A stretch of DNA of 64,000 bases from Sphingopyxis sp. (GTDB lineage: Bacteria; Pseudomonadota; Alphaproteobacteria; Sphingomonadales; Sphingomonadaceae). Positions 60,833 through 64,000 of this stretch are shown in pieces (the stretch's first letter is position 1; every line of letters starts with the position of its first letter). Under the pieces are notes generated by a model. It was not told where the DNA came from, ran no database searches, and saw only the letters and a list, made by a program, of their open reading frames with translations. The stretch covers positions 39,453-103,452 of the forward strand of contig NZ_JAEULM010000046.1 of NCBI RefSeq assembly GCF_016793825.1, written 5' to 3'. Both the position numbers and the translations under genes were made by a program.

Positions 60833-61633
60833 ATGGAGAGCCATAGTTCCGCCCACGCCGACAGCGCCGCCCGCGCTGGCGCGAACCATTATGATTTCGA
60901 GGGCCGCGTAGCGGTCATCACAGGGGGGGCGCAGGGAATCGGCTTTGGCGTCGCGCAGCGCATCCTCGCCGGCGGCGGCTCGGTTGCGCTGTGGGACTGG
61001 GACAGCCAGATGCTCGAGGATGCCGGAGCGCGGCTTGGCGATGGCGCGCCGGTGCTGCGCCAGCGTGTCGACATAAGCGATCTGGGGGGGGTCGAGGCGG
61101 CCGCCAGGCAAGTGGTCGATCATTTCGGCCAGCTCGACATATTGATCAACAATGCCGCGCTGGTCGGCCCGAATGTTCCTACGTGGGAATATCCGCCCGA
61201 TGCCTTTCGAGACGTGGTCAATGTCGGTCTGACGGGAGCGTTTTACTGCTGCCGCGTGGTGGTGCCCTATATGATGCAGGCGGGCTATGGCCGGATCGTC
61301 AATGTCAGCTCGATCGCGGGCAAGGAGGGAAACCCCAACGCGGTCGCCTACAGCTCGGCGAAGGCGGGCCTGCTCGCACTCACCAAGTCGCTCGGCAAGG
61401 AGCTTGCCGAATACGATATCGCGGTCAACGCGGTCACGCCCGCCTTTGCGAAAACCGCGCTCGCGATGACGCAGTCGCCACAACATATCGACTATATTCT
61501 CTCGAAGATTCCGCGCGGGCGCATGCTCGATATTGTCGAAGCGACGTCGATGATCTGCTGGCTCGCGACCGCGGAGAACTCCTTCACAACGGCGGCGGTT
61601 TTCGATCTTTCGGGCGGCCGCGCGACCTATTGA
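60833..61633 (+). CDS. SDR-family dehydrogenase, probable 2-keto-3-deoxy-sugar-acid 4-dehydrogenase
   Basis: This 266-residue short-chain dehydrogenase has the NAD loop TGGAQGIG, NNAALVG, and the catalytic YSSAKAG with the serine in NVSSIAG. The segment GSVALWDWDSQMLEDA points to NAD preference (acidic residue after strand 2). The order with the FAH hydrolase downstream and an L-lactate dehydrogenase upstream matches L-2-keto-3-deoxy-fuconate or -rhamnonate 4-dehydrogenase. This substrate is inferred from context, not proven by the sequence. A GGAG box is present about 8 bases before the ATG. Confidence 0.85.
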   Translation: MESHSSAHADSAARAGANHYDFEGRVAVITGGAQGIGFGVAQRILAGGGSVALWDWDSQMLEDAGARLGDGAPVLRQRVDISDLGGVEAAARQVVDHFGQLDILINNAALVGPNVPTWEYPPDAFRDVVNVGLTGAFYCCRVVVPYMMQAGYGRIVNVSSIAGKEGNPNAVAYSSAKAGLLALTKSLGKELAEYDIAVNAVTPAFAKTALAMTQSPQHIDYILSKIPRGRMLDIVEATSMICWLATAENSFTTAAVFDLSGGRATY

Positions 61634-61677
61634 GCCGCTCGCCGATCAGCCAATAGTCATAATCGGAAGGGACAGAT

Positions 61678-62517
61678 ATGCGCATTGTAAGGTTCGGCCC
61701 GGAAGGAGCGGAGCGATACGGCTTGCTCGACGATGCCGGCATCATTCGGGATGCGTCGCAGGTGGCGGGCGAGGATGGCGGAGATTTCGGTGGGGCCGTC
61801 GAGGCGCTGGCCGCGATAAACCCGGTGGATCTTCCCGCCGTTGCCGCGGGAGTGCGGATCGGTTGCCCGATAGCGCGTGTCGGAAAGGTCGTCTGTGTCG
61901 GGCTGAATTATTCGGATCACGCCGCCGAGACCAACATGGCGGTGCCGGCTGAACCGGTCCTGTTCATGAAGGCCAATACCTCGGTGTGCGGGCCGACCGA
62001 CGACATCCGCATTCCCGCCGATGCCAAAAAGGTGGATTGGGAAGTCGAGCTTGGCGTCGTGATCGGCAAGCGAGCGACGCGGGTGAGCGAGGCGGACGCG
62101 CTGGATCATGTGGCCGGATATACGGTTGTCCACGACGTGTCCGAACGGGGCTTCCAGCTCGAAGGGACAGGGCAATGGCTGAAGGGTAAGAGCCTCGACA
62201 GCTTCTGTCCGGTCGGCCCCTGGCTCGTCACGCACGATGATGCGGGCGATCCACAGGATCTCGCCATGTATCTCGATGTCAACGGGCAGCGCATGCAGGA
62301 CGGTTCGACGCGGACGATGGTATTCGAAGTGGCTTTTCTCGTCTCCTACATCAGCCGCTTCATGACGCTCGAGCCGGGTGACATAATTTCCACGGGAACG
62401 CCGCCCGGCGTCGGCATGGGAAAGCAGCCGCCGGTCTATCTGCAGCCGGGCGACCGTGTCGAACTCGGCATCGAAGGTCTGGGCGTCCAGCAACAGGTCG
62501 TCCGCCTGATCGACTGA
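61678..62517 (+). CDS. FAH-family hydrolase, probable 2,4-diketo-3-deoxy-L-fuconate/rhamnonate hydrolase
   Basis: This 279-residue protein has the fumarylacetoacetate-hydrolase fold. VGKVVCVGLNYSDHAAETNMAVPAEPVLFMKANTSVCGPTDDIRIP is followed by metal ligands in VDWEVELGVVIG and the subgroup motif SERGFQLEGTGQWLKGKSLDSFCPVGPWLVT. STGTPPGVGMGKQPPVYLQPGD follows. This is the sequence style of proteins annotated ureidoglycolate lyase or 2,4-diketo-3-deoxy-L-fuconate hydrolase. They cleave a 2,4-diketo-3-deoxy acid to pyruvate and L-lactate (or glycolate). It follows the SDR gene by 44 bases. Confidence 0.85.
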   Translation: MRIVRFGPEGAERYGLLDDAGIIRDASQVAGEDGGDFGGAVEALAAINPVDLPAVAAGVRIGCPIARVGKVVCVGLNYSDHAAETNMAVPAEPVLFMKANTSVCGPTDDIRIPADAKKVDWEVELGVVIGKRATRVSEADALDHVAGYTVVHDVSERGFQLEGTGQWLKGKSLDSFCPVGPWLVTHDDAGDPQDLAMYLDVNGQRMQDGSTRTMVFEVAFLVSYISRFMTLEPGDIISTGTPPGVGMGKQPPVYLQPGDRVELGIEGLGVQQQVVRLID

Positions 62518-62577
62518 GGAAGCCGGTCGACCCGATCAAGCGCAGCCTGGATTTTTCGGTTTCCACGAGGAGTGAAT

Positions 62578-63534
62578 ATGAAGATCACCGTGACCGACGC
62601 GACCTTCCCGTCCCTGACGCACGAGCGCGCGGTCGCCGCCGAGCACGGCGCCGAGTTCATCGAGGCAAAATGCACCAGCGCCGAGGACGTGGTCGCGGCC
62701 GCCGATGGCACCGATGTGCTGATTGTCCAGTTTGCCCAGGTGACCGCGGACGCGATCGCCCGCCTGGCGCCGGGGTCGCTGATCGTCCGCTATGGCATCG
62801 GGCTCGACAATATCGATCTGGCGGCCGCGCGGGCGCGCGGCGTGAAGGTGGCCTATGTCCCAGACTATGCGACTGGCGAGGTGGCAGATCACACTGCGAC
62901 GCTGATTCTTGCGACGTTGCGCTGCGTGGCGCCGCTCGACCGCTCGGTGCGCGAAAGGAAATGGGATGCGGTCGGCGTAGCCGGCGCGCTGCGTGCCTTT
63001 CCCGAGACGACGGTGGGCTTCGTGGGGTTCGGCCGTATCGGGCGTGAGGTGTTGGCGCGCCTGAAACCGTTCGGCTTTCAAGGGATCGTCGCTGATCCCT
63101 ATGTCGATCAGGACCTGCTTGTAGAATTGGGGGCCGAGGCCGTTGATCTCGACACGCTGTTCGACCGTGCGGACGTCATCACGCTTCATTGCCCGCTGAC
63201 GCCCGACACACACCATGTGGTAAGCGCGGCGCGACTGGCGCGGAAGCGGGATCGCGCGGCGCTTGTCAACACCGCCCGCGGTGGCCTGATTGACCCTGAG
63301 GCACTGGCTGCCGCACTGGCATCCGGCCATTTGCGCGCCGCCGCGCTCGATGTGTTCGAGGCCGAACCGTTACCGCTCGACTCGCCCCTACGTGACTGTT
63401 CAAATCTGCTCCTGACTCCGCACGCTGCGTGGTATTCGACCGCAGCGATCGAGCGGTTGCAGTCGCTTGCGGCCGACGAAGTGAAAAGGCATCTGACCGG
63501 CCAGCCGATGCGGCGCCCGGCGACTGGCGATTGA
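62578..63534 (+). CDS. D-2-hydroxyacid dehydrogenase (C-terminal-binding-protein-like)
   Basis: This 318-residue NAD-dependent dehydrogenase has the Rossmann loop TVGFVGFGRIGREVLARLKPFGF, catalytic arginine in VNTARGGLIDPEAL, glutamate in DVFEAEPLP, and histidine in LTPHAAWYS. It belongs to the CtBP/SerA-like group, with HLRAAALDVFEAE and a C-terminal AAWYST motif typical of bacterial members. It might reduce a keto acid from the cluster, such as glyoxylate, hydroxypyruvate or pyruvate, but the substrate is unknown. The ATG at 62578 has a GAGGAG box 5 bases upstream; a GTG at 62572 lies within that box. Confidence 0.88.
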   Translation: MKITVTDATFPSLTHERAVAAEHGAEFIEAKCTSAEDVVAAADGTDVLIVQFAQVTADAIARLAPGSLIVRYGIGLDNIDLAAARARGVKVAYVPDYATGEVADHTATLILATLRCVAPLDRSVRERKWDAVGVAGALRAFPETTVGFVGFGRIGREVLARLKPFGFQGIVADPYVDQDLLVELGAEAVDLDTLFDRADVITLHCPLTPDTHHVVSAARLARKRDRAALVNTARGGLIDPEALAAALASGHLRAAALDVFEAEPLPLDSPLRDCSNLLLTPHAAWYSTAAIERLQSLAADEVKRHLTGQPMRRPATGD

Positions 63535-63688
63535 CGCTTGCAGGTTTGCGCCTGATGTCCGCCATTCCCGCCGTGGTCTCGCTATGTCAGAAAGCGGGCG
63601 TTCGACTGGCACTCAGGTCGAGGCTGCTCTGCGCCCGGTGTCGGTTGATGGTCGCCTGCGAAATTGGGCGTTGTGGTTGACATATCAC

Positions 63689-63835
63689 CTAGCCGACGGC
63701 CCCTGTCTCCAGGTAGGTGGTGAGTAACCAATAGCACAGAACAAAATGCGCCGGGGGGGCATTCGTTGCGTTCGTGAGCATCTGCGCGACATCGCCGCGG
63801 CTTGGCGAGGAGGTGACGATGTAGACCCGCTTCAT
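63689..63835 (-). CDS. Possible small ORF of 48 residues, unknown
   Basis: A complete frame begins MKRVYIVTSSPSRGDVAQML and ends ETGAVG, with no close Shine-Dalgarno box. It is hydrophobic near its C-terminus (FVLCYWLLTTYL) and too short for a family call. I give it only because no other gene is visible between 63535 and 64000; it may be chance. Confidence 0.2.
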   Translation of the reverse strand: MKRVYIVTSSPSRGDVAQMLTNATNAPPAHFVLCYWLLTTYLETGAVG

Positions 63836-63864
63836 AAGGTCAGGTGCCGGCCCGCGATACTGCG

Positions 63865-63957
63865 GATTCCGAGGTGATCGCGCCCACCATTCCGAGGAAT
63901 TCCCGCCCGGGATTCCGAGCTGATCCCGCCCACCGTTCCGATTAATGTCCGCCCACC
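63865..63957. mobile_element. Tandem 23-24-bp repeats, probable IS21-like terminus at the window edge
   Basis: Four head-to-tail repeats of about 23-24 bases lie at 63865-63888, 63889-63911, 63911-63934 and 63935-63957. Each begins [AG]TTCCGA and ends CGCCC[AG]CC or CCCGGG. Arrays of ATTCCGA...GCCCACC repeats are found at the ends of IS21-family elements, ahead of the istA transposase gene, where the transposase binds. The element body would lie beyond the window; no transposase is visible here. No coding sequence is visible from 63835 to 64000. Confidence 0.5.
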
Positions 63958-64000
63958 CTTGGGGTGCGGTGCCTGATCGTTGGGACCATGCTTTCCGGCT

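Noticed and set aside
1-64000. CRISPR array, prophage, toxin-antitoxin pair or rRNA operon
   Set aside because: No spaced direct repeats, phage structural genes, toxin motifs or rRNA sequence were seen.

Overview
The window is a high-GC chromosomal segment that looks like an alphaproteobacterium of the order Sphingomonadales (Sphingopyxis- or Sphingomonas-like). This rests on the protein style: a KA-rich phasin beside a class I PHA synthase, an extensin-family lipoprotein, a HisZ-type histidine regulator, paired small c-type cytochromes, a large TonB-dependent receptor with MFS partners, and the tRNA-Trp/secE/nusG/rplK/rplA block. Gene density is high, with many 1-4 bp start/stop overlaps. 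I see no prophage, CRISPR array or rRNA. The only mobile-element signal is a short tandem-repeat block at the right edge that resembles an IS21-family terminus.

Left part (1-12.5 kb): the 3' part of gcvPB, three small membrane proteins, a DUF938 protein, an acyl-CoA synthetase and a GST/EamA pair. Then comes tRNA-Trp, a probable guanidine-II-type riboswitch with its guanidinium exporter, secE, nusG, a tesB thioesterase, rplK and rplA, closed by a strong terminator. A low-GC, possibly frameshifted orphan ORF follows.

Middle part (12.5-45 kb): an isomerase/SDR pair divergent from an HxlR regulator across a perfect palindrome; clpS; the phasin and phaC granule locus with a repeated TTGCAGyGCACAA motif; an AlaC-like aminotransferase; an amidase; an MFS transporter; a flavin reductase; an L,D-transpeptidase; a haloalkane dehalogenase; a PadR module; purA; the serC-serA-hisZ run; an extensin lipoprotein; a LOG-family protein; two c-type cytochromes; pheA; polA; purT and ogt. 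Three convergent gene pairs within 5 kb end on a shared CTAG.

Right part (45-64 kb) is accessory and catabolic. A LysR regulator faces a cupin and an EmrB-like MFS. A D-alanine catabolic operon (alr-dadA-ridA) is divergent from an Lrp/AsnC regulator. From 52.9 to 63.5 kb lies a substrate-specific cluster: PhyH-type dioxygenase, alpha/beta hydrolase, TonB-dependent receptor, spinster-like MFS, FadR-type GntR regulator, LldD-type L-lactate dehydrogenase, SDR, FAH-family 2,4-diketo-3-deoxy-acid hydrolase and a D-2-hydroxyacid dehydrogenase. The SDR, FAH and LldD set matches the last steps of the non-phosphorylating L-fucose/L-rhamnose route, in which a 2-keto-3-deoxy acid is oxidised, cleaved to pyruvate plus L-lactate, and the lactate oxidised. 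I judge this cluster, with its dioxygenase/hydrolase front end and its own palindromic sites, the most interesting part of the window.
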